Assembly: GCA_016702705.1 (NCBI GenBank)
Contig: JADJDM010000008.1
Span: forward strand, 124,001-188,000
Reading direction: 5' to 3'
DNA: 64,000 bases
Source of the DNA: Bacteroidota bacterium
GTDB taxonomy: Bacteria > Bacteroidota > Bacteroidia > B-17B0 > Aurantibacillaceae
Part shown: in pieces, positions 1-10,307 of the stretch
Numbering within the stretch: position 1 is the first letter of the stretch
How the letters are laid out: every line of letters begins with the position of its first letter
Translations under genes and position numbers: made by a program
Notes under the pieces: model-generated
Seen by the model: only the letters and a program-made list of their open reading frames with translations
Database searches by the model: none
What the model was told of the DNA's origin: nothing

Positions 1-3000
1 ATTAGGGTATACATCAAAAACAAGTTCAGCGTTTTCATTCAAATTAACAGCAACAACATCCGAATACTTATAGTCTCCATTAAAATCAATTTGTTTTAAT
101 CTATAATATGAAGTTCCAGAATAAGGTGAAGAATCTATTGCATCGTAATTAAGAATTGTGCTGCTGTTTCCATTAATTGCTTTTGATGCAACGGAAGTTA
201 CCACTTCATAATCAACTGCATTTGAAGATTTTTCAATTAAAAAGTAATTATTATTAATTTCAGTTGCAGTTTTCCAATCCAATACAACTTCCTTATTATT
301 TAAAGGAACCGCTGTAAAACTGATTAATTCAACTGGTAAGGGATTAGAACCATAAGAAACAATTGATCCAAATGTAATAGGACTAAAAGAAGTAAAGGCT
401 ACTGTTGAAGTTATCGGACTTGCTCCGCTTCCACCCATATTTTGCCAGAAGCCTCCACTAAAATGAGCTACACGTGTATCTGCCGGAGATACGATTCCAC
501 TACCTGTAATAATTGCCGCATCTTCATAATAAAGAGAAACCTGTGCACTTGCATTATTTGAAGGGTCAAGTGTTCTTGTTAAATCCCAAACCTCAGCATA
601 ACTTACGTGATCTAAACCTCCCGCCATTTCAGCAGGAGTATTATTTGCCGCTCCCGTAAATGTATAACTCGCAGTAAATTCCGTTGTTGCATCATATCCA
701 GAAACAGTTGTCATTCCTATTCTTGCCCATTTTGAACCATCAGTAGTCCCAATTGGGAAAACAAAAGATGATGTACCTACTTTTTTCATTGGCCCAGCAA
801 CATAACTTGTTGCGCTACCTGAAGTTGAAGTTGCTGTATGACGAACAGTTAATAAATTGGTTGGTGTTGTGTAAACAAAACCATCAGTTAGAGTTAAAGC
901 CTTCGCAACAAAAGCAGGTTGATTTAATGTAACTCCAGTTGCGCTCGAATTATTTACAATTAAATTATTAAAATTAGTTGCAAAAGTGCCACCAATGCTT
1001 TGTGCAGAGGTTCCATTAAATGTTACAGTTCCAACTCCTGCGCCTGGCACAAAAGCTGTTGCACTTGAATTGTTTGTCCAATTACCTCTTATTGAAAGAG
1101 AAGAATTATTAGTAGTATTACTTACTGTTCCTGATGTAATAGTTAAATTACCATTCAACACGTAAGAACCAGAAGCTAATGTTTTAGTAGATGCACCTGA
1201 AAAAATAACATTATTAAATGTAAATGCAGCAGCATTTAAAGTTGCATTTGTAGTTCCATAAAACTCGAATGTTCCACCTGCAGCGGATGAAAAAGCAGTG
1301 TAATTACCAGTAGGAATTAACAATGATCCTCCACCGGTAGTTCTAACTCTTATTGTTCCAGTTCCACTCACTATTCCTGGCGTTTGATTTACGTAATTAT
1401 CAAAATCAATAATAGCAGTTCCATTTAAAATTGTAGAACGAGCGACACGAGAATCTCCATTTGCAAGTATTGTATGTCCAGTCGCAATAACTACAGGATT
1501 ACCTTCAGGCATTTTTGTAGCAGGAGCTCCAGCATGTTGTAATATATCATCTGTACTCCATGAATTTACATTGTCCCAATTTCCACCTAAAGTCGAGTTT
1601 CTACTGTAATATGTTTTTAGTGCTTGGAATTCAATAGTAGTTGAACCGTCCGATTCACCTGCAGTATAATCACCATCAATAAAATTCATATTAGTTAAAG
1701 TCATTGTGTTGGCGGCTGCACTCACAGTTCCAGCATAACCATCAACTGGCAACCAATCGCCGTTATAAAATCTGCCTGTTTTATACAAAGCCTCGTTCCC
1801 AAAAACATCACTTTGAATGTAATTATAAGTATGAGTTACATTTAATCCAGCAAAGCCAACTGCAGTAACACTCCAATAATAGGAAAGTTCTAGAGCTAAG
1901 GGATCTTGTGTTGAAGGATGTTTATTATCTACAACTGTAATATTAATACTACCTGGCGCAGTGTTTGTTGTTACATTATAGGTAACTGGAGTATATTTTG
2001 TTCCAGAGCCAACAGCAAAAGTAATATTAAACGCTCCTGTTGGAAAACTTTTAGTAATACCTGCTGCAACTAAAGAGCCACTCATCTTTATCATCTTAGT
2101 TGCACTAGGAGCTGCAACAACTACGTTTGCGTTTGTATTTAAGGTAAGTAGGTATGAATTAATTTCAAATATTCCAGTTGTTAAGGTTAGATTTCCATTT
2201 ACTGTTTGAGCTGCCGTAAATATGGATCCTGTTGCATTATCTAATTCTAAATTTTGGAAAACACCTGCGCCACTTCCGCTTATAGTGTGTTGTGTTGTAC
2301 CATTTAGATATATTTTTCCTGCACCACTATGTGTTGCTGAATTAGAAACATTTCCCAAAACTCTAATAATATTGCCTCCGTCAGCCAAAGTACCTGAGGT
2401 AAGTGTTAATGCACTATTTACAGTAACAGCAGTATTAGCAGCCAAAGTAACTGTACCAAACGTATTATTAATTTCAAGGTTAGCGAAATTAGTTCTGTTT
2501 GGCGTAGCTGTTCCAGTTATTGTTTGATTAGCTGTTGTGCTATTAAAAGTTGTTGTTTGAGTTGCAGAGCCCGCACGGAAACCCCCAACCGCTGTACCCG
2601 TAGTTGCAATAATATTAGAATTAGTTAAGTTACCTCCAATGTTAACATTTAGACCATTGGCATTAAAGGTAGCTAAGGCTTGTATGTTTAAATTGTTTTT
2701 AAGAGTTAAAGCATAATTATCTAACCTAACAGTTGGTGCATTGGTTGTATTTACAGTGATATTATATAAACTAACACTTGATAAAAGTTTAAATATTTCA
2801 GCTGCTACAGTGCTTGCATTTCCAAATTGAATTGTACCACCAGTTACTGTTGAACTTGTAGGTACAATATAAAGATCGCCATAATCAACACCTGCAGCAT
2901 TTTGTAAAATAATTGTTGGCGTACCCGACATGTTAAATACACTGCCCGTATTTGTAACTTCAAGCATGCCTCTTAATGTTGAAGGTGCTACACCTCTAAT

Positions 3001-6000
3001 CAAAATAGTACTTGTTCCAGACATACCAAATAACAATGAACCAGTTGTGCTTGTTAAAGTTCTCCTAATTTGACCATTTACATTTAAAACACCTGCACCT
3101 TGCATATCTATTTCTGGAAATCCAGCTGCCGAATATTCAATATCATTACCAAAAGTATTTCCTGTAGTACCTACATTTACTGTTCCTACAAGTACTTGCA
3201 ACTTTCCATTTAAAAATAAATCATTTGCTGCAGCGTTTGCTGTTGCCATATTTATAATACTCCCTGATGAGTTCATAGAAAGACATGTTGTAACTGGAAT
3301 AGTAAAAGCAGTAGTAGATAAATTCAGTGTTAAAGACGAAGGGCTTGAAAATTTAAAAGTACCATTTGTTAGAACTAAATTGGGAGTTGGTCCTGATAAG
3401 GTAAAGGCAGTTGAAGTAACTTCTAATATTTGTGTTTGCGAGGTTCCCTTATTAACAGTTAAAACATTAAAGTCGGTAGTAGCTCCTGCTCCAGATATGG
3501 TTTTATCTACTGCACCACTAAAAGTGACGTTACAATTACTTCCTGCTGTACTAAAATCAAGAGTACCTGCATTACTTATACCTCCGCTAATTGTTAAAGA
3601 ATGCGTTAAAGCTGCAGAATTTTCAACATCAAAAGTAGCTCCAGCAGAAACACTAACATTACCTGCAACAACAACACTTTGAGCACTGGCATTTACAAAT
3701 TGAAGATTCCCACTTAAAACTTTAATTCCTCCATTAATAGTTATCGTTCTTGAGGTAACAGAATTATTAAAATGGCTAGTACCCGTTGCACTCGCCTGTT
3801 GAGTTGTCATATCGTTGTATATAGTCAATGAAGCATCTGGCATAGTGAGGATTTGCCCAGCATCTGGAGTAAGAACTAAGTTATAATAAGTAGCAAATGT
3901 TGTAGGCAATGTATAAGATGATCCAAAATATTCGAAAGTACCTCCACTTGTTCCAATAAAATCATTAAAATTACCAGAAAGAGTGGTATTTGAAGCAATC
4001 CGAATAGTTCCATTTCCACTTGGTGGAGTTGAATAAGTTCCAAAATTATGTCCCGTAAAAGTACTCACAGTTAAGGTACATCCCGCAGCAATTTTTAACT
4101 GCCCACACAATGCTGTATTTGCATCAATAACCATATTATGGGTATTATTCGTAGCATCTCCTATCTGAACAACATCATTAACAGTTGGTACAAGCGCTGT
4201 TGCAGCTCCTACGTGACTAACCAAGGACCATGAAGTTCCTGCAGTATTATTCCAATCAAAAGCTCCGCCGTTTCTACTATAAAAAACTCTAATCGGATTA
4301 AATGGTCCAGAAGCAGAGGGATTATTGTCACCAGTAGTATAATCTCCATCTATAACAGCACCAAAACTTGCAGCAGCAAATGTTATGATATTGCCAGCTT
4401 GATTAACATCGGCTGAAGGACCAGTTGCCCAAAGTGAATTAGAAGATGTATATCTTCCTGGTACATAATGACCTTCTGTAGCAACAATATGTGTTGGATC
4501 TAAATAAGTATAAGTATGTGTAACTGTTGTTCCGCCAGCAAGTGTAAATCCAGTACTACTCACCTTCCAATAGTATGGTATTGCTAATCCTGAATTAGTT
4601 GTTAAAGGATGTTCTGAATTAATTGGCCTTACAGTAATTGAGCCAAATACTGTAGGATTTGTACCTGCTAATGTGATGGTTGCCGGCGTATAATTAGGTG
4701 TTGCGGTTGTGCCTACTGGAAACGTGAAAGCAAGTGATGCTGCTGAATATGATTTTGTAATACCAGCATCAGTGGCCAAACCTGTAGTTTTGATAAAACG
4801 TGTAGCGCCAACAGCGCCAACTATTGTGCTTGTTGCCCCCAAAGCAAGATTGTAACTACTAATATCAAAAAGATTATTTTGGTTTAATGTTAAGTTACCT
4901 GTAACACTGGTTGAACCAACTAATGTAATCATTGCAGCCCCGGCAGTATTAAATGTGTTATTTAAAACTAAATTACCAAACACACCAGAAGTACTTGTTA
5001 TTGTTTGAGCTGCCGTAGTAGATGAAAGCGTAATATTACCTGCGCCAGAATGTGTACCTGAATTTACAACATTACCCTTCACATCAATTGTCTTTCCTCC
5101 ATCAGCAAGCGTTCCTGCTGAAATTGTCAAATCATGTCTTACTGTTGTTGTCGCAACAGTTCCTGCGAGTGTTAAAGTACCTGCAGTTTTATTCACTGTA
5201 AAATCATAAAGACCAGTAGTTATTGTTCCACTATTAGTAAAGGTTTGTGCACCAATGCCATTAAATGTTGTAGTGTTAACACCAGGAGTGTATGTACAGC
5301 CAGTTTGAATATTAAAATGCCCGCCCACCGTAACATTTTGATCAGTAGCATTATTTATTGAAGCATCGAAAGTAGGGCTTGAAGCACCATTAATTAAGGT
5401 CAAATCATTTAAAACTACCAGCGGCTTTGCTGTAAAAGTAACTGGTGAACCTAAACTAGTGTGATTCATTTGCTGATTACCAATTGTCATAACACCTGCT
5501 CCTGCACCAGCCTTTCGAACATTGATATCCCAAAATGGAACAGAGGAATTAATATTAAAATTTCTAGCAGATGCTGGAATATTTATGTTCCATGTACCTC
5601 CAGTAACACTAAAGGCAGAAGAGGCTATCAAAATACCTCCATTTATTGCAGTACCAGAAGCGGTTGGAAGAGAAATATTAATCGTTCCACCAGACATATT
5701 AAACGAAGCAGTTGTAAAAGGCCAACAAAAAACAGGATTACTTGTGTTTGTAACCGCACCTGTTATAGTTACCGTTCCACCTGTTTGAGTATAACTACCA
5801 GTACTAAGCGCATTAACCGAAGGACGCAAAGTAACCATTGTGGTTGTCCCCCCTTCAAACAAAAGTTCTCCTTGATCTCGAGTAACAATACAGGCTTGCC
5901 CACTATTTATTGTATACGAACCTCCACTTACTCTGAACTTACCATAAACAACCATAGCAGAACCACCACCCTGTGAAACAATTGCTCCATCAATCCATAA

Positions 6001-7032
6001 GCCAGCATTATTATTTTGCCCCGTACTGATATCATAATTACCTCCAGTATTTAATTGGGGTACTGTAATGTTTTCACCCAATCTCAAAGTACCATTGGTT
6101 AACGTAATCATATTGTTACCTAAGTTACCATCAAATGGCGCAGTACCAGCAACTGTACAAACCACACTCAAGATAAATGTTTGATCAATTCCTTTGTTTA
6201 ATGTAAAACTTCCAAAACTTGTTGCTGCTGCATTTATGCTTAGTATTTTATCTGCAGCGCCATTAAATGTTATACTTGCAGTATTTGCACCCGCTGTGTA
6301 ATCAGCGTTGTTTTGTAAATCAAGTGTTCCATTATTAGTAAAATTACCAGCGCATGTTATTGAATGAGTAACGGTTGTTCCTGCAAGCACATTCATTGTA
6401 CAATTTGTTCCAATAGTAACATCACCATTAAAAACTAAAGTTCGCACTGTCCCTATAACATCTCCTAATTGAAAAACAAGGCCAGTACCTGCACAATCTA
6501 AAACAAAATTACCATTAATAGTTGTTGCTGCCGAACCAAAAGTAAATGTTCTTGTTGATGCTAATGAATGTGATAATGTTAAATTATAGTAGGTAGTAAC
6601 ATTAGTTGGCAAAGTAGTGTTTGATGCCCAATCATAATACTCTACCGAACTCCCAACTGATGTGGTAAAATTGTTAGTCCCTGTTGGGAAATAGGAAGCG
6701 CCAATGCGTAAAGTACCCAAACCATTTATGGATGTTAATCCAGCCGTGAAGGTGAAAGTAGCAAGATCTAAAATTCCTCCTGAATTAATTGTTAACACGT
6801 GTGTTGTTGTTGCAACGTTACCTGTTAAAGTAACCGTAATACCATTTAGTATTGTAACGGCGTCACCATTTCCAGGTACTGCAGGACTAACTAATGTTGT
6901 TCCGGATGGATCGGTTGTCCATACGTTTGGAGTGTTCCAATTACCACTTTGATAAGTATAATAATTTACTGCTTTTAAGGAAAAAAGACTAAAGATTATC
7001 GAAAATATTGTAAAAAGTATCCTTACATTCAT
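1..7032 (-). CDS. Giant T9SS-secreted repeat protein (C-terminus beyond window edge)
   Basis: An open frame runs without a stop from an ATG at 7032 to base 1 (2344 codons) and continues past the left edge. It starts with a signal peptide (MNVRILFTIFSIIFSLFSLK-A). The rest is Thr/Asn/Gly-rich beta-strand sequence typical of Bacteroidota surface adhesins. A Trp box (NWNTPNVW, WNNTAGTSW, NWDNVNSW) recurs with its first Trp codon at 6937-6939, 4252-4254 and 1576-1578, a period of about 2.68 kb (about 890 residues). A second module (AGITKS ... YYWKV ... VTHTYTY ... DGDYT) lies at about 4803-4230 and 2100-1556. The last 120 residues (PVELISF, TEINNNYF, YYRLKQIDFNGDY) and the final FDVYPN at the edge are the classic lead-in to a type A sorting domain (Por_Secre_tail). 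Export through the T9SS and surface attachment are inferred; the ligand is unknown. The frame is intact, unlike several other secreted genes here. Confidence 0.9.
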   Translation of the reverse strand, partial: MNVRILFTIFSIIFSLFSLKAVNYYTYQSGNWNTPNVWTTDPSGTTLVSPAVPGNGDAVTILNGITVTLTGNVATTTHVLTINSGGILDLATFTFTAGLTSINGLGTLRIGASYFPTGTNNFTTSVGSSVEYYDWASNTTLPTNVTTYYNLTLSHSLASTRTFTFGSAATTINGNFVLDCAGTGLVFQLGDVIGTVRTLVFNGDVTIGTNCTMNVLAGTTVTHSITCAGNFTNNGTLDLQNNADYTAGANTASITFNGAADKILSINAAATSFGSFTLNKGIDQTFILSVVCTVAGTAPFDGNLGNNMITLTNGTLRLGENITVPQLNTGGNYDISTGQNNNAGLWIDGAIVSQGGGSAMVVYGKFRVSGGSYTINSGQACIVTRDQGELLFEGGTTTMVTLRPSVNALSTGSYTQTGGTVTITGAVTNTSNPVFCWPFTTASFNMSGGTINISLPTASGTAINGGILIASSAFSVTGGTWNINIPASARNFNINSSVPFWDINVRKAGAGAGVMTIGNQQMNHTSLGSPVTFTAKPLVVLNDLTLINGASSPTFDASINNATDQNVTVGGHFNIQTGCTYTPGVNTTTFNGIGAQTFTNSGTITTGLYDFTVNKTAGTLTLAGTVATTTVRHDLTISAGTLADGGKTIDVKGNVVNSGTHSGAGNITLSSTTAAQTITSTSGVFGNLVLNNTFNTAGAAMITLVGSTSVTGNLTLNQNNLFDISSYNLALGATSTIVGAVGATRFIKTTGLATDAGITKSYSAASLAFTFPVGTTATPNYTPATITLAGTNPTVFGSITVRPINSEHPLTTNSGLAIPYYWKVSSTGFTLAGGTTVTHTYTYLDPTHIVATEGHYVPGRYTSSNSLWATGPSADVNQAGNIITFAAASFGAVIDGDYTTGDNNPSASGPFNPIRVFYSRNGGAFDWNNTAGTSWSLVSHVGAATALVPTVNDVVQIGDATNNTHNMVIDANTALCGQLKIAAGCTLTVSTFTGHNFGTYSTPPSGNGTIRIASNTTLSGNFNDFIGTSGGTFEYFGSSYTLPTTFATYYNLVLTPDAGQILTMPDASLTIYNDMTTQQASATGTSHFNNSVTSRTITINGGIKVLSGNLQFVNASAQSVVVAGNVSVSAGATFDVENSAALTHSLTISGGISNAGTLDFSTAGSNCNVTFSGAVDKTISGAGATTDFNVLTVNKGTSQTQILEVTSTAFTLSGPTPNLVLTNGTFKFSSPSSLTLNLSTTAFTIPVTTCLSMNSSGSIINMATANAAANDLFLNGKLQVLVGTVNVGTTGNTFGNDIEYSAAGFPEIDMQGAGVLNVNGQIRRTLTSTTGSLLFGMSGTSTILIRGVAPSTLRGMLEVTNTGSVFNMSGTPTIILQNAAGVDYGDLYIVPTSSTVTGGTIQFGNASTVAAEIFKLLSSVSLYNITVNTTNAPTVRLDNYALTLKNNLNIQALATFNANGLNVNIGGNLTNSNIIATTGTAVGGFRAGSATQTTTFNSTTANQTITGTATPNRTNFANLEINNTFGTVTLAANTAVTVNSALTLTSGTLADGGNIIRVLGNVSNSATHSGAGKIYLNGTTQHTISGSGAGVFQNLELDNATGSIFTAAQTVNGNLTLTTGIFEINSYLLTLNTNANVVVAAPSATKMIKMSGSLVAAGITKSFPTGAFNITFAVGSGTKYTPVTYNVTTNTAPGSINITVVDNKHPSTQDPLALELSYYWSVTAVGFAGLNVTHTYNYIQSDVFGNEALYKTGRFYNGDWLPVDGYAGTVSAAANTMTLTNMNFIDGDYTAGESDGSTTIEFQALKTYYSRNSTLGGNWDNVNSWSTDDILQHAGAPATKMPEGNPVVIATGHTILANGDSRVARSTILNGTAIIDFDNYVNQTPGIVSGTGTIRVRTTGGGSLLIPTGNYTAFSSAAGGTFEFYGTTNATLNAAAFTFNNVIFSGASTKTLASGSYVLNGNLTITSGTVSNTTNNSSLSIRGNWTNNSSATAFVPGAGVGTVTFNGTSAQSIGGTFATNFNNLIVNNSSATGVTLNQPAFVAKALTLTDGFVYTTPTNLLTVRHTATSTSGSATSYVAGPMKKVGTSSFVFPIGTTDGSKWARIGMTTVSGYDATTEFTASYTFTGAANNTPAEMAGGLDHVSYAEVWDLTRTLDPSNNASAQVSLYYEDAAIITGSGIVSPADTRVAHFSGGFWQNMGGSGASPITSTVAFTSFSPITFGSIVSYGSNPLPVELISFTAVPLNNKEVVLDWKTATEINNNYFLIEKSSNAVDYEVVTSVASKAINGNSSTILNYDAIDSSPYSGTSYYRLKQIDFNGDYKYSDVVAVNLNENAELVFDVYPN

Positions 7033-7371
7033 AGAGAAATATAATATTATTAAAACTTATTCTTACACAAGAAACAAATATAATATTTTTTACCAAAACA
7101 GTAGAGCAAATAAACTTGTAATCAATCATTTAACGTTAAATTAATTTTTAACGTTTATCTATTTCGTAACAATTCAATTATAAATTCAACAGAAATAATT
7201 TTTGTCATTTCCTATTATGGTTTCATGCCGAAATAAATACATTTAATCGAATTCCGTAAAAGGTAGGGGTTTAAAAGTTTAAATTCATTTGTACGAAATT
7301 CAAACTAAAGTCCAACATCCCTTTCCAAAGAATCCCGCCAATAAATATTCTCTATCAACTAATGGTTTCGG
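7033..7371. other. Intergenic region upstream of the giant secreted protein gene
   Basis: These 339 bases hold no convincing gene on either strand and are very AT-rich. The only signal I can name is a minus-strand TAnnTTTG box close to the giant gene (listed separately). The remainder shows no hairpin or repeat that I could identify. Confidence 0.5.
7075..7082 (-). promoter_or_regulatory. -7 promoter box (TATATTTG) of the giant secreted protein gene
   Basis: Read on the minus strand the sequence is TATATTTG, matching the Bacteroidota -7 consensus TAnnTTTG. It lies 42 bases upstream of the ATG at 7032, giving a short leader. No TTG sits at the 20-nt spacing seen at the best promoters of this window, so only the -7 element is supported. 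Confidence 0.5.
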
Positions 7372-8136
7372 TTACTTTGTAGAATTTAAAGTTTTTGAAG
7401 AACAATCAAATTTTTTGAAGAAATAAGCGAAACGTAGTCCAGCATAATTTCCATAATTAGAAAATGTATGATTGTAAGAAACATTATCAATTGAATAGTT
7501 AACAGTAGAATTCATTAATGGAGTTAGACCTCCGTTTACAATTACACCTAAACTCCACATTCTTCCACTATTTCTTTGCTTTTCAATGCCAAACATCAAA
7601 TGCCCATTAACAGCATACGAAGAAGAAACATTAACTGTTTGATTTATATAATTCGTATTAATAACAGAAACACCTTCTTCATTTACATTTTTTTCCTTCA
7701 CTGATGGTGAGCCCACTCCTGCCAAAGACAATCCCCCGCCAACAAACCATCTGTAATTATTGCAATTAGGTTTAAAACGATAAATTAAAGTCAACGGGAT
7801 TGAAACAGTATTACTCGAAATTTGATTCGAGGTAAATTGTTTATGCTTGTTTAGCAAAGAATAATTTTCTGCTATTGCGTACTGAAAACCAATTTGTGAA
7901 AACTGCAAGCCAGTTTCAAATGACCAATGTTCTTTAAAATCGTTTCTCAAATAAACCGACCAAACACCAGTTTCAAAATTACGTTGATGAAAACGTGCAT
8001 TAGCATCTTTCATACCCCCAACATACATTGCAGAGTTTCCAACACTTGAAACACTAAGTCCCCAACGCCAATTTTGTTGTGCATTAATTGAATTTGCAAA
8101 TAAACAAGAAAGAATGAGTAATTGAATTGTTTTCAT
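7372..8136 (-). CDS. Secreted outer-membrane beta-barrel protein, function unknown
   Basis: This 254-residue protein starts with a signal peptide (MKTIQLLILSCLFANSINAQ). It continues with alternating aromatic and polar segments (SVYLRNDF, WSFETGLQFSQIGFQY, SIPLTLIYRF, RWFVGGGLSLAG) and ends in NYGNYAGLRFAYFFKKF, the pattern of small outer-membrane beta-barrel proteins (porin or PorT-like fold). No enzymatic motif is visible. It stands alone between the giant adhesin gene and the tRNA, so its context gives no functional clue. The role is unknown; the fold is inferred from composition and strand pattern. Confidence 0.65.
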   Translation of the reverse strand: MKTIQLLILSCLFANSINAQQNWRWGLSVSSVGNSAMYVGGMKDANARFHQRNFETGVWSVYLRNDFKEHWSFETGLQFSQIGFQYAIAENYSLLNKHKQFTSNQISSNTVSIPLTLIYRFKPNCNNYRWFVGGGLSLAGVGSPSVKEKNVNEEGVSVINTNYINQTVNVSSSYAVNGHLMFGIEKQRNSGRMWSLGVIVNGGLTPLMNSTVNYSIDNVSYNHTFSNYGNYAGLRFAYFFKKFDCSSKTLNSTK

Positions 8137-8213
8137 GGCGTTGAAATTAGCAACACTAAATTAGTCGAAAAATTATAAAATTCAAATAGTAATTATTGGT
8201 TTTAACAAATAAA

Positions 8214-8256
8214 AAACCCTCAGCCCGATTAAACTTGCGTTTAACCTGTGAGGGTT
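8214..8256 (-). terminator. Rho-independent terminator downstream of tRNA-Arg
   Basis: On the minus strand, AAACCCTCA pairs with TGAGGGTTT, an inner GTTTAA pairs with TTAAAC, and a T-run follows (TTTTTTA). It lies 25 bases past the 3' end of the tRNA and reads in the tRNA direction. Confidence 0.75.
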
Positions 8257-8280
8257 TATGGTTTGGCACCGTCTTTAATG

Positions 8281-8354
<74 letters not shown>

Positions 8355-8472
8355 ATTTTTTAAGGCTGCAAATATACACAAAGATATGGTTCCTCAAAAA
8401 AAATTGGCGCTTTTGTGCGAATCCAACGAATCATAAAAATGTCAAAATCGCCTCAATAATTCATTTTATTGC

Positions 8473-8480
8473 TATATTTG
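8473..8480 (+). promoter_or_regulatory. -7 promoter box (TATATTTG) of the DUF3098-uppP-truB operon
   Basis: TATATTTG matches TAnnTTTG and lies 19 bases before the ATG at 8500. No TTG is present 20 nt upstream, so the -33 element is not identified. Confidence 0.55.
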
Positions 8481-8499
8481 CTTTTCTTATTTTAAAATT

Positions 8500-8751
8500 A
8501 TGAGTAATTCTCCTACTGGATTTGGTATTGCAAAAGAAAACTATAAAATTCTTTTAGTTGGTTTAGCACTTATTGTACTTGGTTATATCTTGATGATTGG
8601 CGGAGGCAGTGATGACCCAAATGTATTTAATCCTGAAATTTTTAGTGCTCAACGTATTACTATAGCGCCTATTACATGCCTTGCAGGTTTTGTAGTAGTG
8701 ATAGTTGCAATCATGCGTAGACCAAAATCTAAAGACGAAGCTTCTAAGTAA
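8500..8751 (+). CDS. DUF3098 family membrane protein
   Basis: This 83-residue protein has two hydrophobic segments (about residues 17-35 and 52-72) separated by GGGSDDPNVFNPEIFSAQR and a basic C-terminus. This is the pattern of the DUF3098 family, which in Bacteroidota commonly precedes uppP, as here. The stop codon overlaps the uppP start by one base (TAATG), so the two are translationally coupled. A role in cell-envelope or division processes is plausible from the neighbourhood, but the molecular function is unknown. Confidence 0.8.
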   Translation: MSNSPTGFGIAKENYKILLVGLALIVLGYILMIGGGSDDPNVFNPEIFSAQRITIAPITCLAGFVVVIVAIMRRPKSKDEASK

Positions 8752-9545
8752 TGAATTATTTTGAGGCAATTGTTTTAGCTATTATCGAGGGGCTAACAGA
8801 ATTTCTTCCCGTTTCTTCTACCGGACACATGATTATAGGCTCATCCATTATGGGCATAGCATCAAATAACTTTGTTAAACTATTTACTATTTGTATACAG
8901 TTAGGCGCTATACTTTCTGTATTGGTGCTTTATTACAAACGCTTTTTGAAGTCAGTTGATTTTTACATTAAGCTTGCTATTGCTTTTATTCCAGCAGCTA
9001 TTTTAGGAAAACTATTGAGCGATTATATTGATGCATTACTTGAAACGCCATTGGGAGTAGCTATTTCATTGCTTGTAGGTGGCATTATTTTATTATTTGT
9101 AGATAAATGGTTTAATAAAAACGAAATTGAAGATGTAGATAAGATTAGCAAACCCAATGCATTTAAAATTGGTTTATTCCAGTGTATAGCAATGATACCA
9201 GGGGTTTCGAGAAGCGGGGCAAGTATTGTAGGCGGAATGAGTTTAGGTTTATCAAGAAAAGTAGCTGCGGAATTTTCTTTCTTTTTAGCTGTTCCAACCA
9301 TGTTTGCCGCTACAGCATACAAACTTTACAAATACACCAAAGAATTTGGAATGCCAACTGGCGACGAAATTAAATTACTTGCAGTTGGAAATGTAGTTGC
9401 ATTTGTAGTTGGTTTATTAGCTATTAAAACATTTATTGGTTTCTTAAACAAGAACGGATTCAAGGCTTTTGGCTGGTACCGTATTGCCATTGGCGCATTT
9501 ATTATTACGCTTTATTTAACAGGCCATAACCTTTCTATCATCTAA
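8751..9545 (+). CDS. uppP: Undecaprenyl-diphosphatase UppP (BacA family)
   Basis: Dephosphorylates undecaprenyl pyrophosphate at the inner membrane so that the lipid carrier can be reused in peptidoglycan and polysaccharide synthesis. The 264-residue length is normal. Both family signatures are present: EGLTEFLPVSSTGHM near residue 14 and PGVSRSGAS near residue 149. About eight hydrophobic helices follow. The gene overlaps DUF3098 by one base and is followed 6 bases later by truB, an arrangement frequent in Bacteroidota. Confidence 0.96.
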   Translation: MNYFEAIVLAIIEGLTEFLPVSSTGHMIIGSSIMGIASNNFVKLFTICIQLGAILSVLVLYYKRFLKSVDFYIKLAIAFIPAAILGKLLSDYIDALLETPLGVAISLLVGGIILLFVDKWFNKNEIEDVDKISKPNAFKIGLFQCIAMIPGVSRSGASIVGGMSLGLSRKVAAEFSFFLAVPTMFAATAYKLYKYTKEFGMPTGDEIKLLAVGNVVAFVVGLLAIKTFIGFLNKNGFKAFGWYRIAIGAFIITLYLTGHNLSII

Positions 9546-9551
9546 TTTTCC

Positions 9552-10280
9552 TTGAACCTGTTAGAATATATCTCCGACCCCAATCGTGATTTTGCTGCGG
9601 GCGAAATTATCTTAGTTGATAAACCTTTAACATGGACCTCATTCAACGCTGTAAATAAAATTAAACACAGCATTAAAAATCACCCTTCTTTTACAAAAGA
9701 TGGAGTAAAATTAAAAGCACGTGTAGGACATGCAGGCACTTTAGATCCTTTGGCAACTGGGCTACTCATCATTTGTACCGGAAAAAAAACAAAAGAAATT
9801 GAGAACTACCAAGGAATGAAAAAAGTATATACTGGAACTTTTTTTATTGGAGCTACCACACCTTGTTTTGATTTAGAAAAAGAAGTAGATGCTACTTTTC
9901 CAACAGAACATATTACGAAGGAATTAATTTTAGAAACTGCTAAAACCTTTGTTGGCGAACAACAACAAACTCCACCATTATTTTCAGCTATCAAAGTTAA
10001 AGGGCAGCGTGCATACGATATTGCAAGAGCAGGAAATGAAGTAGAATTAAAATCAAGAAGTATTAACATCGAATCATTCGAAATTACAGCTATTGAAATG
10101 CCCAGCGTTTCATTTAAAATAATATGTAGCAAAGGAACTTACATTCGATCGATAGCAAGGGATTTAGGAATTGCATTAAAGTCAGGGGCTCACCTTACTT
10201 CACTAAGAAGAGAAAAGATTGGAGATTTTGATGTAGCAAATGCCATTGAAATGCCTCCAAAGTCAAACAAGTTCGACTAG
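9552..10280 (+). CDS. truB: tRNA pseudouridine(55) synthase TruB
   Basis: Converts U55 of the tRNA T-loop to pseudouridine. The protein (242 residues from a TTG start) shows the TruB opening GEIILVDKPLTWTSF and the catalytic block RVGHAGTLDPLATGLL with the nucleophilic Asp. Later it has GQRAYDIAR and KGTYIRSIARDLG. There is no ATG in a suitable place, so TTG at 9552, 6 bases after the uppP stop, is the most likely start. The gene is co-transcribed with uppP. Confidence 0.95.
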   Translation: MNLLEYISDPNRDFAAGEIILVDKPLTWTSFNAVNKIKHSIKNHPSFTKDGVKLKARVGHAGTLDPLATGLLIICTGKKTKEIENYQGMKKVYTGTFFIGATTPCFDLEKEVDATFPTEHITKELILETAKTFVGEQQQTPPLFSAIKVKGQRAYDIARAGNEVELKSRSINIESFEITAIEMPSVSFKIICSKGTYIRSIARDLGIALKSGAHLTSLRREKIGDFDVANAIEMPPKSNKFD

Positions 10281-10307
10281 AAACTGTTTAATTTTCATTA
10301 ATTTAAC

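Noticed and set aside
2222..6952. Several plus-strand open frames (2222-2527, 3380-3682, 5461-5976, 5522-5788, 6704-6952) opposite the giant gene.
   Set aside because: They lie antisense to one continuous 2344-codon minus-strand frame with signal peptide, internal repeats and sorting tail. Their Pro/Val/Thr-rich translations are just the complement of that repetitive coding sequence.
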